NCBI GenBank assembly: GCA_023431215.1
Contig: JAEYXR010000037.1
Span: forward strand, 1-32,333
Source: Bacillota bacterium
Lineage (GTDB): Bacteria > Bacillota > Clostridia > Oscillospirales > Ruminococcaceae
Direction of reading: 5' to 3'
DNA: 32,333 nt
Shown: piece after piece, positions 23,645-30,666 of the stretch
How the letters are laid out: each line of letters starts with the position of its first letter
How positions within the stretch are numbered: the first letter of the stretch is position 1
Notes under the pieces: model-generated
The model's input: the letters and a program-made list of their open reading frames with translations, nothing else
What the model was told of the DNA's origin: nothing
Database searches by the model: none
Made by a program: the position numbers and the translations under genes

Positions 23645-24594
23645 TTCGAAACACCTCCGAATGGCATCTTTTTGATAGATCTGTCAATGTGCGGGGCCAC
23701 AATGTTCATGATGAGTATGGCAAAGGACATGCCCTCGGGATAACTGCCATAGGCTCTTATCAGCATGGTTATCACACCGATGCCGACACCGAAGATGAGT
23801 TTGCCGACCTCACTGGTAGGAGAGGTCACATAATCGGTAGCCATAAAGAAGACACCCAGCAGAACACCACCACTGACAACCTGATAAACAGGATTCAGAC
23901 CGGTTAGAAGAGACATCACTACAACAGTTGCCAAAATGGTAACAGGAATAGTGGCTGTAATAACTTTTTTCCAGATGAGGTAGATGCCGCCAATGAGCAG
24001 TGCGATAGCACAGGTTTCACCCAAGCAGCCACCGCGAACACCTAGCAGGAAGTTAATCATAGGAGGTACCTCTGCCAGTTTGCCTCCATTGGTAAGAATG
24101 GCAAGAGGAGTAGCACCGGATACAGCTTCTGCAACATCAACATAAGCCTTGGGTGCTGCCCAGGTAGTCATTTGAGTAGAGAAAGAAATCAGCAGCACAA
24201 TACGAGCGACAATAGCAGGGTTTGCAAAGTTTTCGCCAATACCGCCAAAGAGCTGTTTTACTACCAAAATAGCTACAGCACACCCAAACACAGCCATCCA
24301 GACAGGCATATCTACCGGTAGGTTAAAGGCGATGAGGATACCGGTGACCACGGCGCTAAAATCCGAAATGGTGTTAGAGCGCTTTGTGATCAGACGGAAA
24401 ATGTATTCAAAAAATACACAGGAAGCCACACAGACGCACAGTAAAACCAGCGCCTTGAGGCCAAAAACAAGAACAGAGACGATAGCAGCAGGCACCAAGG
24501 CAGCCGCTACGTTCATCATAATAGAGCCTGTAGTTGCCCCATCCTTCATATGAGGAGAGGGCGTAACAATTAAATGATTGGCCAAAGCGTACAC
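23641..24594 (-). CDS. rnfD: Rnf complex subunit D
   Basis: 317 aa, about eight to nine transmembrane helices, with the family N-terminus LIVTPSPHMKDGATT. The covalent FMN motif SGAT is present (AVSGATPLAIL). The C-terminal helices fit the ion-translocating part. RnfD moves electrons from RnfG back across the membrane and helps form the Na+ or H+ channel. The start is uncertain. The GTG at 24592-24594 lies directly on the purine-rich AGGGGG; an internal TTG three codons later has better spacing. It begins 3 bp after rnfC. Confidence 0.95.
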   Translation of the reverse strand: MYALANHLIVTPSPHMKDGATTGSIMMNVAAALVPAAIVSVLVFGLKALVLLCVCVASCVFFEYIFRLITKRSNTISDFSAVVTGILIAFNLPVDMPVWMAVFGCAVAILVVKQLFGGIGENFANPAIVARIVLLISFSTQMTTWAAPKAYVDVAEAVSGATPLAILTNGGKLAEVPPMINFLLGVRGGCLGETCAIALLIGGIYLIWKKVITATIPVTILATVVVMSLLTGLNPVYQVVSGGVLLGVFFMATDYVTSPTSEVGKLIFGVGIGVITMLIRAYGSYPEGMSFAILIMNIVAPHIDRSIKKMPFGGVSK

Positions 24595-24597
24595 CCC

Positions 24598-25896
24598 CTA
24601 GTTTTTAACTTCGCGAAGCAGAATTTTACCAAGCTTATTGGACATTACCAAATAGCGCTTGGCCGGACATACATAAGAGCAGCATCCGCATTCCATGCAA
24701 AGATTTACCTTTAAAGCTTGAAGAGCATCTACATCACCATTACGGTAGGCTTTATCCAGCTTTGCAGGAGCAAGACCAAAGGGACATGCACGCAGGCAGC
24801 GGCCACAGCGAATGCAGGCGGTCTCAAATTCCTGACGGCTTTCCTTCTCTCCAAAAGCCAAAATGGCATTGTTGTTTTTTACAATGGAAAATTCATCAGA
24901 CGGCACAACAATACCCATCATGGGGCCGCCCATTAAAATCTTCTTGGGTTCTTCTTTATATCCGCCACAGAAGTCAATCACGTCTTTAATATAAGTGCCA
25001 ATTAGTGCAATTACATTTTTAGGCTCATTGACTGCACTGCCGTCTACGGTCAAAACCTTCTCTACCAGCGGCATTCCGGTATGCAGGTAATCAGCCAACT
25101 TTGCAGCAGTAGCAACGTTCATTACTACTACACCAGCATCGGCAGGCAGTGTACCTTCTTTTACCACACGACCGGTAGTCTCGTAAATAAGAACCTTTTC
25201 AGCACCTTGTGGATACTTGGATTTTAAAGTCTTAACCGAGAATCCTTCCATAGACGCAATAGCATCTGTCAGCTTCTTTATGCATTCAGGCTTGTTATCT
25301 TCAATACCGATGATAACATTTGCAATATTCATAAATTTCTTGACAACAGAAATACCCTCTAACAGCTGGTCGGTATTGTCCAGCATCAACCGCATATCGC
25401 AGGTGATGTAAGGCTCACACTCTGCGCCGTTGATGACAAGGGTATCAACCTGGTCAATGTTCTTGGGGTTGAGCTTAATGTGGGTGGGGAAACCCGCACC
25501 GCCCAAGCCTACAAGACCGCACTTGCGGACAGCCTGTACTAGATCAGCATGGCTCTCCACAACCGGGGGAGCAATATCAGGGCATACGGTTTGCAGCTTA
25601 TCTGTAGTGATGACCACTGCTTTGCACTTGGCACCCATAGCAGTTACAAAGTCATCAATGGCAGTTACACTGCCGGATACGCTGGAATAGATTGGCGAAG
25701 AAAGAAAAGCATTGGAATCTCCAATTAGCTGTCCCACAGTAACGGTATCCCCTACCTTAACAAGAAGGTCGCAGGGAGCACCCATATGCTGGATCATAGG
25801 AATAGAAACCTTGTCCGGTACGGGCATTCTGACGGGCTGCAGATTGGCGGTGTTCTTATAATGCTTTACTTTAACACCTGGAAGAGCTTTTGGCAC
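24598..25896 (-). CDS. rnfC: Rnf complex subunit C (NADH-binding)
   Basis: About 432 aa. An N-terminal biotinyl/SLBB-like region (VKVGDTVTVGQLIGD) is followed by a Complex I 51-kDa-like NAD- and FMN-binding core (GLGGAGFPTHIKL, NGAECEPYITCD). The C-terminal pair of 4Fe-4S clusters is CIRCGRCLRACPFG and CMECGCCSYVCP. RnfC reduces NAD+ with electrons from the membrane part. It is first in rnfCDGEAB, the order of Acetobacterium woodii and other clostridia. I take the GTG at 25894-25896, eight bases after GGAGGG; the GTG two codons earlier is too close to that site. It follows the Gx transporter gene by about 40 bp. Confidence 0.95.
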   Translation of the reverse strand: MPKALPGVKVKHYKNTANLQPVRMPVPDKVSIPMIQHMGAPCDLLVKVGDTVTVGQLIGDSNAFLSSPIYSSVSGSVTAIDDFVTAMGAKCKAVVITTDKLQTVCPDIAPPVVESHADLVQAVRKCGLVGLGGAGFPTHIKLNPKNIDQVDTLVINGAECEPYITCDMRLMLDNTDQLLEGISVVKKFMNIANVIIGIEDNKPECIKKLTDAIASMEGFSVKTLKSKYPQGAEKVLIYETTGRVVKEGTLPADAGVVVMNVATAAKLADYLHTGMPLVEKVLTVDGSAVNEPKNVIALIGTYIKDVIDFCGGYKEEPKKILMGGPMMGIVVPSDEFSIVKNNNAILAFGEKESRQEFETACIRCGRCLRACPFGLAPAKLDKAYRNGDVDALQALKVNLCMECGCCSYVCPAKRYLVMSNKLGKILLREVKN

Positions 25897-25934
25897 TTGC
25901 ACATCCCTCCAAAAAAGTCTTTGATCTGTTTGTC

Positions 25935-26468
25935 TTAATCCCTCTTAAGACGATTAATATATGGCATAACCACCTGTAACATTTTACCGGTGACAACTCC
26001 CATTACAATACCTGCCAAAATTACAATTGGTAAGTAACCAACCACTTTGACGGTTCCTAAAACAAAGATTGCGGCGATGATTTGACCGACGTTGTGGGCA
26101 ACTGCCCCAAAAATACTCAGCAGTAAATAGTCTTTTTTGCTGCCAATAAGCGCCGAAACTAACATCATGCACAGCACCGATACAATGCCGCCGCTAAGAC
26201 TCATCATTGCACTGACAAATCCGCGTGTAATGAACACAAAACCTGATTTAAGTATCGCCAGCAAAAATCCCTGGCGAGGCCCCAGCGCAAATAAGGCGTA
26301 CATCGTCACAATATTACTTAACCCCAGCTTAAAGCCGGGCGGAAGCATTGGCAGTACCGGAAGCAAACCTTCTACAAAGCTAAGAACCATAGCCGTCGCA
26401 AATAATAGGCCCATAAGAGCTACTTCTCTGGCGGCCCTGCCAGCTCCTGTCGATCTTGTCCGGTTCAT
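25935..26468 (-). CDS. Gx transporter family membrane protein (heptaprenyl diphosphate synthase component I-like)
   Basis: 177 aa with five to six hydrophobic segments (VALMGLLFATAMVLSFVEGL, LGLSNIVTMYALFALGP, GIVSVLCMMLVSALIGS). Proteins of this kind are usually annotated as Gx transporter or HepPP synthase component I, and resemble ECF-transporter S components. They often sit directly before rnf genes or with ApbE and NusG-like genes in clostridia; function is unproven. The start is the ATG at 26466-26468, six bases after AGGAG; a 36-codon extension is rejected. It heads the rnf transcription unit. Confidence 0.85.
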   Translation of the reverse strand: MNRTRSTGAGRAAREVALMGLLFATAMVLSFVEGLLPVLPMLPPGFKLGLSNIVTMYALFALGPRQGFLLAILKSGFVFITRGFVSAMMSLSGGIVSVLCMMLVSALIGSKKDYLLLSIFGAVAHNVGQIIAAIFVLGTVKVVGYLPIVILAGIVMGVVTGKMLQVVMPYINRLKRD

Positions 26469-26514
26469 AAAACACTCCTGCATGTAACGTTGTATCAAAG
26501 TGATTGCGCAAACA

Positions 26515-26542
26515 TTGTCAAACTTTGAGAAATATTTGACAA
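26515..26542. promoter_or_regulatory. Promoter region of the Gx-rnf operon with a perfect inverted repeat
   Basis: On the minus strand TTGTCAAA and TTTGACAA form a perfect 8-bp inverted repeat with a 12-bp spacer, and each arm contains a -35-like hexamer (TTGTCA or TTGACA). TTGTCA-17-GACAAT is the best promoter reading. The dyad is not the Rex box (TTGTGAA-type) and may bind an unnamed regulator. Confidence 0.45.
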
Positions 26543-26560
26543 ATTGCATTACAAGAGAAT

Positions 26561-26592
26561 AGTACTGGCGAAGCAAAGACCTCGCCAGTACT
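26561..26592 (-). terminator. Terminator after the efp/zinc-ribbon unit
   Basis: A perfect 11-bp stem AGTACTGGCGA/TCGCCAGTACT with a 10-base loop. The minus-strand tail ATTCTCTTG is only partly U-rich. It lies 16 bp after the zinc-ribbon gene. Confidence 0.7.
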
Positions 26593-26608
26593 TGATGTCT
26601 GCTTTATC

Positions 26609-27040
26609 TTATTCGTGATCGTGGCCGCAATCGCAATTGCAATCGTCACAACCGCAGTCATCGTCGAAGTCAAACTCCAGCTTTTCGCCGCAGCCGGGGC
26701 ACTCAATCTCGCCCTCTTCCAGCATACCTTCATCCAGACAGATTTTGTCACCACAGCTGGGGCATTCAACCTCATACAGAGTATCTTCAAAATCTTCGTC
26801 GTCCAGATCTTCATCGTCATCGCCGTAGAAATCTTCTTCAATAACACCCAGGTCATCGTCAATCTCGTCTACCTGACCGGAAAGCTCCTCGAAGGAATCC
26901 TCCAAATCGGTAATAGAGAGAGACATGTCTTCAAGAACATCAATGATAGTGGTAAACAGCTTCCCCTCATCGGTAGAATCGCTGAGCTTTACTCCAGCTG
27001 CCAGACCCTTGAGGTATGCAACCTTTTCAGTAATAGTCAT
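26609..27040 (-). CDS. Acidic zinc-ribbon protein (CD1247 N-terminal domain type)
   Basis: 143 aa. The N-terminal helical domain (MTITEKVAYLKGLAAGVKL to about 55) is the one known in clostridia as CD1247 N-terminal domain. A very acidic linker follows (about 58-88, mostly Asp and Glu). Next is a zinc ribbon with CPSC (93-96) and CPGC (114-117). The tail has Cys129, 131, 134, 136, 138 and His140, 142 amid Asp. Function is unknown; a metal-binding or RNA-polymerase-type role is only a guess. It starts 31 bp after efp and likely shares its promoter. The ribosome site GAGAGGA is about eleven bases from the ATG. Confidence 0.82.
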   Translation of the reverse strand: MTITEKVAYLKGLAAGVKLSDSTDEGKLFTTIIDVLEDMSLSITDLEDSFEELSGQVDEIDDDLGVIEEDFYGDDDEDLDDEDFEDTLYEVECPSCGDKICLDEGMLEEGEIECPGCGEKLEFDFDDDCGCDDCNCDCGHDHE

Positions 27041-27071
27041 AGTATTTATGATTCCTCTCGTTTCTTTTTAA

Positions 27072-27629
27072 TTATGCTCTTTCCATGTATTCACCGGTAC
27101 GGGTGTCTACACGGATTTTTTCGCCTTCTTCAACAAACAAAGGTACCTTAATCTCTACTCCGGTTTCCAGAACAGCAGGCTTGGTAGCGTTGGTTGCTGT
27201 GTTGCCTGCAAAGCCGGGATCAGTCTTGGTGACTTCAAGCTCCACAAAGAAAGGAGGTTCTACACCAAAAACGTTGCCTTTATAAGAAAGAATCTTACAA
27301 ACAGTGTTTTCCTTTACAAATTGGAAGCTGTCGCTGAGGATAGACTTGTTGATGGGAACATTTTCATAGGTCTCTGTATCCATGAAATAGTACAAATCAC
27401 CATCGCTGTACAAATACTCCATGTCTTTTCTTTCAATAAAAGCAGTGGGAAATTTTTCGGTGGGGTTAAAAGTTCTTTCAACCACAGCACCGGTGATGAC
27501 ATTACGGATTTTAGTTCTTACAAAGGCTGCACCTTTACCGGGCTTAACGTGCTGAAATTCGATAATGGAAAACACGTTACCGTCCATATCAAAGGTTGCG
27601 CCATTTCTAAATTCACCGGCAGAAATCAT
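27072..27629 (-). CDS. efp: Elongation factor P
   Basis: 185 aa, standard length. The KOW-like N-domain has the modified-loop motif HVKPGKGAAFVRTKIRN with Lys32 at its tip, then ERKDMEYLYSDGDLYYFMDTETYEN and two OB domains. The C-terminus, IRVDTRTGEYMERA, is family-typical. EF-P relieves ribosomes stalled at polyproline runs; the Lys is modified in some lineages. The start is the ATG at 27627-27629, with GGAGG eight bases upstream. A TTG further upstream is rejected. It is transcribed from its own promoter. Confidence 0.98.
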   Translation of the reverse strand: MISAGEFRNGATFDMDGNVFSIIEFQHVKPGKGAAFVRTKIRNVITGAVVERTFNPTEKFPTAFIERKDMEYLYSDGDLYYFMDTETYENVPINKSILSDSFQFVKENTVCKILSYKGNVFGVEPPFFVELEVTKTDPGFAGNTATNATKPAVLETGVEIKVPLFVEEGEKIRVDTRTGEYMERA

Positions 27630-27670
27630 CTGAGATACCTCCAAAATACGATTGTTGCTTTATCTTTGTA

Positions 27671-27700
27671 ATTTTAACATATTATTTGTATGTTTTGCAA
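27671..27700 (-). promoter_or_regulatory. Predicted promoter of efp
   Basis: The minus strand has TTGCAA (27695-27700) and TAAAAT (27671-27676) 18 bp apart, with an extended TG before the -10. A 7-bp inverted repeat TTTTAAC/GTTAAAA spans this element. Confidence 0.5.
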
Positions 27701-27748
27701 GTTAAAACAACCAAAAACTTGCGGTTATGAGTAGATTCACTCTGCTTC

Positions 27749-28819
27749 TTACAAAATTATCAAATCTTTCGGGCTGTGTGTTAGATTTTCAGTACTAGTT
27801 TGTCCAATAAACACCATATCTTCAATTCGGCATCCAAACTGTCCTTCCAAATAAATACCCGGCTCTACCGTCATTACCATTCCCGGCTGGCAGACTGCTT
27901 TGCTAAGAGTGGAAAAGCGAGGGTCCTCATGAATTTCCAAGCCAAGTGAATGACCTGTTCCATGTCCAAAGCAGCCCTCATAGCCAGCGCCATAGATGAT
28001 ATCTCTGGCAGCCTTGTCAATATCAAAACAGCTCACGCCTACTTTTATGGCATTCAGAGCAGCCAGCTGGGCACAAAGAACCGTGTCATACACCTTTTGC
28101 ATTTCTTCTGTGGCATGTCCTACCGCAACTGTGCGGGTCATATCGGAGCAGTACCCCCCCACCATGACGCCAAAGTCCAAGGTGACAAAATCCCCTGCAG
28201 CAATCCGCTTATCTCCGGGTACACCGTGAGGCATGCTGGATTTAATGCCGGAAACACAGATAATATCAAAGGACAAATCATCAGCGCCGCGCAGCTTCAT
28301 GCTGTTTTCCAACTCCAGGGCAATACGGCGCTCGGTAACCCCGGGTTTGATAAAGTTGAGAATATGCTGAAATCCATCATCTGTAATCCGCTGAGCAGCT
28401 TTGATGCAGGCAAACTCTGCTTCATCCTTATGACAACGCAACTCTTCTATTATTTTGCTGATGCGGTCGTCGGAAAGCAGCTGAAACCCTTCCAGATTTC
28501 TTACAAAAACATTGTACTCGTAAACGCTAATGGCTGCTGTTTCTACCGCAACCGTTTTAGCATCATGCTTTTTTAACAAATCCCTTAGCTGGGTATTAAG
28601 ATCATCCTGTAAAATAACTTCACAATTTTTTATCGAATTTTTGGCCAACTCAATATAGCGAAAATCAACAATGAAATATCCCGCATCCTTGGTAACCAAA
28701 ATGGTCCCGGCAGATGAATGCATCCCTGTAAAATAAAAACGATTGATGGAGGAAGTAATGAGTACTGCATCTACGTCTTCCGGCAACCGTTCTATCAGTC
28801 CGGCAATCCTGTTTTTCAT
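27749..28819 (-). CDS. Xaa-Pro aminopeptidase (M24 family)
   Basis: 356 aa. The N-terminal creatinase-like domain (about 1-125) is followed by the pita-bread catalytic domain. All five metal ligands are present: Asp215 and Asp226 (LDFGVMVGGYCSDMTRT), His290 (GHSLGLEIHEDP), Glu319 (MTVEPGIY) and Glu333 (RIEDMV). The enzyme removes an N-terminal residue preceding proline, probably with two Mn2+ or Co2+ ions. In clostridia this gene is often just before efp, as here. The start at 28817-28819 has GAGGAG six bases upstream; an upstream ATG would include that site. Confidence 0.95.
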   Translation of the reverse strand: MKNRIAGLIERLPEDVDAVLITSSINRFYFTGMHSSAGTILVTKDAGYFIVDFRYIELAKNSIKNCEVILQDDLNTQLRDLLKKHDAKTVAVETAAISVYEYNVFVRNLEGFQLLSDDRISKIIEELRCHKDEAEFACIKAAQRITDDGFQHILNFIKPGVTERRIALELENSMKLRGADDLSFDIICVSGIKSSMPHGVPGDKRIAAGDFVTLDFGVMVGGYCSDMTRTVAVGHATEEMQKVYDTVLCAQLAALNAIKVGVSCFDIDKAARDIIYGAGYEGCFGHGTGHSLGLEIHEDPRFSTLSKAVCQPGMVMTVEPGIYLEGQFGCRIEDMVFIGQTSTENLTHSPKDLIIL

Positions 28820-28894
28820 AAAGAACTCCTCTTCGTTTAGTTTCACAATCTATAGGGTGTTACAACAAGGCAGAAGATATGCAAAAGTGAGCTT

Positions 28895-29752
28895 TTAGCC
28901 ATTTAAAACAGACAAATGCATCTGTTTCATCAGTACGGCATCCTCTGCCTGTGTACCTGCTGATTCACAAATAATAACCGGGGAGCAATCGTACTTGACA
29001 ATTACTTCTGCAAGCGGCAAAAACTCCGGTCCGTATTGCTCGTCGGCAAAAGTAAGGTGACGCTTTTCACCGCCGTTTTGGGTGTATTCAATCTTAGAAA
29101 AATGAGAATGAAACTTTCTTGCGCGCTCTAAACCCAGCTTGTTAATTACTGCTGTAAGCACTGCTTCAAAGTCTTTTGGCTCACGCAGGGTCCCCAGGGT
29201 ACGAGCATTTAGATGTCCAAAGTCAATGCAGGGAATCAGCCGTTCATCAATTCCACAAAGCTCCAAGACTTCATCCAAAGTACCCAACTGATTAAACTTA
29301 CCCATGGTTTCGGGGCACACGGTGATATCACCCAGTCCCTCCTCATCCATTTTGGCAAGCGCTTTTCCCAAGGTGTCCTTAGCTAAGGTCAGTGCCTCTT
29401 CCCTGCTGATTTTTGCGCAGGAACCACTGTGCACAACCACACGGTCTGCACCAATGAGTTTTGCGGCACGGGCAGAATCCATAATATACCCAATGCTCCC
29501 CTGCCTTTTTTCTTCCTCAACACTGGAAAGAGAAATATAATAGGGAGCATGAAGAGAGAGCCGTATGCCGTATTTTTCACTCTCTGCCTTCAGCTTTTGT
29601 GCACTGGCTTCATTTACCCGAACCCCTCTTCCACATTGGTACTCATAGGCATTCAGACCCATGTCGTAAAGGTATTTGGGTGCCTGTATGGTGTTTTTAT
29701 ATCCTTGTGCGGCAAAGCTTTCTGCATTTCCGGCCGGTCCAAACCAAATCAT
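28895..29752 (-). CDS. TIM-barrel protein of the endonuclease IV family
   Basis: 285 aa. The sugar phosphate isomerase/endonuclease IV-type barrel is recognisable by LSLHAPYYISL, DRVVVHSGS, VCPETMGK, PCIDFGHLNAR, KFHSHFSKIEYT and VICESAG, which supply His, Glu and Asp metal ligands for a tri-zinc site. The Nfo family cleaves DNA at abasic sites. This copy is shorter than, and only partly like, E. coli Nfo, so another substrate is possible. Its ATG, with AAGGAG upstream, overlaps the yqeG stop by four bases (ATGA). It lies in a group with yqeG and an aminopeptidase gene. Confidence 0.88.
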   Translation of the reverse strand: MIWFGPAGNAESFAAQGYKNTIQAPKYLYDMGLNAYEYQCGRGVRVNEASAQKLKAESEKYGIRLSLHAPYYISLSSVEEEKRQGSIGYIMDSARAAKLIGADRVVVHSGSCAKISREEALTLAKDTLGKALAKMDEEGLGDITVCPETMGKFNQLGTLDEVLELCGIDERLIPCIDFGHLNARTLGTLREPKDFEAVLTAVINKLGLERARKFHSHFSKIEYTQNGGEKRHLTFADEQYGPEFLPLAEVIVKYDCSPVIICESAGTQAEDAVLMKQMHLSVLNG

Positions 29753-30252
29753 AGCTTCTCCTTGCTCCTACGGTATTGCTTCAATATGCCAATTTCCAGT
29801 TTTCTTTTAAACCGAAAAAATCTGCTGGTCTCGGGCTCCATAGGTTCCACCAACACCGTGGTACATCCTGTTAATCTTCCACAAAGGATGTCGGTAAAAA
29901 TTTGATCTCCAATTAGAGCAGTTTGTGATGGTAATACCCCTAATTTTTTTAAAGCGTGCTTTAGATGCCACGGCAAAGGCTTTGCTGCATCTGCAATATA
30001 TTCCAGACCCAACTTCTGAGCAAATGACCTTACCCGCTCCTCATGATTATTGGACAAAATCATCAACCTCAGTCCAGCATTGCGCTGCTGCTCCAGCCAA
30101 TTTAATACTTCATCATGAGGGATAGGATTATCGTGGGTTGTCAGTGTATTGTCTACGTCCAGCAACAAGGCTGTTATGCCTTTGTGCTGCCAAAACTCAG
30201 AGGGAATCATATAAACACGTTTAAAATCATAGTGAGGATAAAAAACAGACAT
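29749..30252 (-). CDS. yqeG: YqeG family HAD-IIIA-type phosphatase
   Basis: 167 aa. HAD motif I is LLLDVDNTLTTHD, motif II is MILSNNHEER (Ser-Asn), the Lys motif is in DAAKPLPWHLKHALKK, and motif III is TALIGDQIFTDI. The family dephosphorylates small phosphorylated compounds; the physiological substrate is debated, and some members act on phosphatidylglycerophosphate. The start is the ATG at 30250-30252, with GGGAGG six bases upstream; a 7-codon TTG extension is rejected. It starts 27 bp after the rpsU terminator and overlaps the endonuclease-IV-like gene. Confidence 0.92.
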   Translation of the reverse strand: MSVFYPHYDFKRVYMIPSEFWQHKGITALLLDVDNTLTTHDNPIPHDEVLNWLEQQRNAGLRLMILSNNHEERVRSFAQKLGLEYIADAAKPLPWHLKHALKKLGVLPSQTALIGDQIFTDILCGRLTGCTTVLVEPMEPETSRFFRFKRKLEIGILKQYRRSKEKL

Positions 30253-30278
30253 GGGTTCCCTCCCAAATTGCAAATTGA

Positions 30279-30301
30279 AAGGCGGGCAAAACGCCCGCCT
30301 T
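30279..30301 (-). terminator. Hairpin terminator after rpsU
   Basis: AAGGCGGGC pairs perfectly with GCCCGCCTT around a 5-base loop. On the minus strand TTTCAATTTG follows, a weak U-tract that may allow readthrough into yqeG. Confidence 0.7.
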
Positions 30302-30314
30302 AAAATTCCGCAAA

Positions 30315-30491
30315 TTATTTGAACTTGCGCTTACGAGCAGCCTCAGATTTCTTCTTGCGTTTCACAGAAGGCTTCTCATAATGCTCTCTCTTGCGAACCT
30401 CCGCCAAAACACCGGACTTGGCACAGGATCTCTTGAAACGGCGCAGCGCGCTGTCGAGAGTCTCGTTCTCTTTAATTCTGATTTCAGCCAT
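30315..30491 (-). CDS. rpsU: 30S ribosomal protein S21
   Basis: 58 aa, complete. It begins MAEIRIKENETLDSALRRFKR, has AEVRKREHYEKPSVKRKKKSE, and ends ARKRKFK, the normal S21 pattern. S21 is a small basic protein of the 30S platform, close to the 3' end of 16S rRNA. The start at 30489-30491 has GGGAGGG ten bases upstream; an in-frame extension of 22 codons is rejected. It is transcribed from a near-consensus promoter. Confidence 0.98.
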   Translation of the reverse strand: MAEIRIKENETLDSALRRFKRSCAKSGVLAEVRKREHYEKPSVKRKKKSEAARKRKFK

Positions 30492-30560
30492 TACTAATTT
30501 CCCTCCCCACGCCACACGGCAGGAGTTATATCCAAGCATAAATGCAGGATAACACACATG

Positions 30561-30590
30561 ATTATACTATACCTTATTTTGAGATGTCAA
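30561..30590 (-). promoter_or_regulatory. Consensus sigma-A promoter of rpsU
   Basis: The minus strand carries TTGACA (30585-30590), an 18-bp spacer and TATAAT (30561-30566), both full consensus. This is the strongest promoter in the window and suits a ribosomal protein gene. Confidence 0.9.
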
Positions 30591-30666
30591 GTACTTCATA
30601 CAATATATGTTGTGTTTCTTCAAATTTTGCACGCAAATAATGAAAGTGTTTTTATAACCTTTACAA

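Noticed and set aside
26515..26542. Rex redox operator upstream of rnf
   Set aside because: Rex boxes read TTGTGAA-N4-TTCACAA; here the arms are TTGTCAAA/TTTGACAA with a 12-bp spacer.
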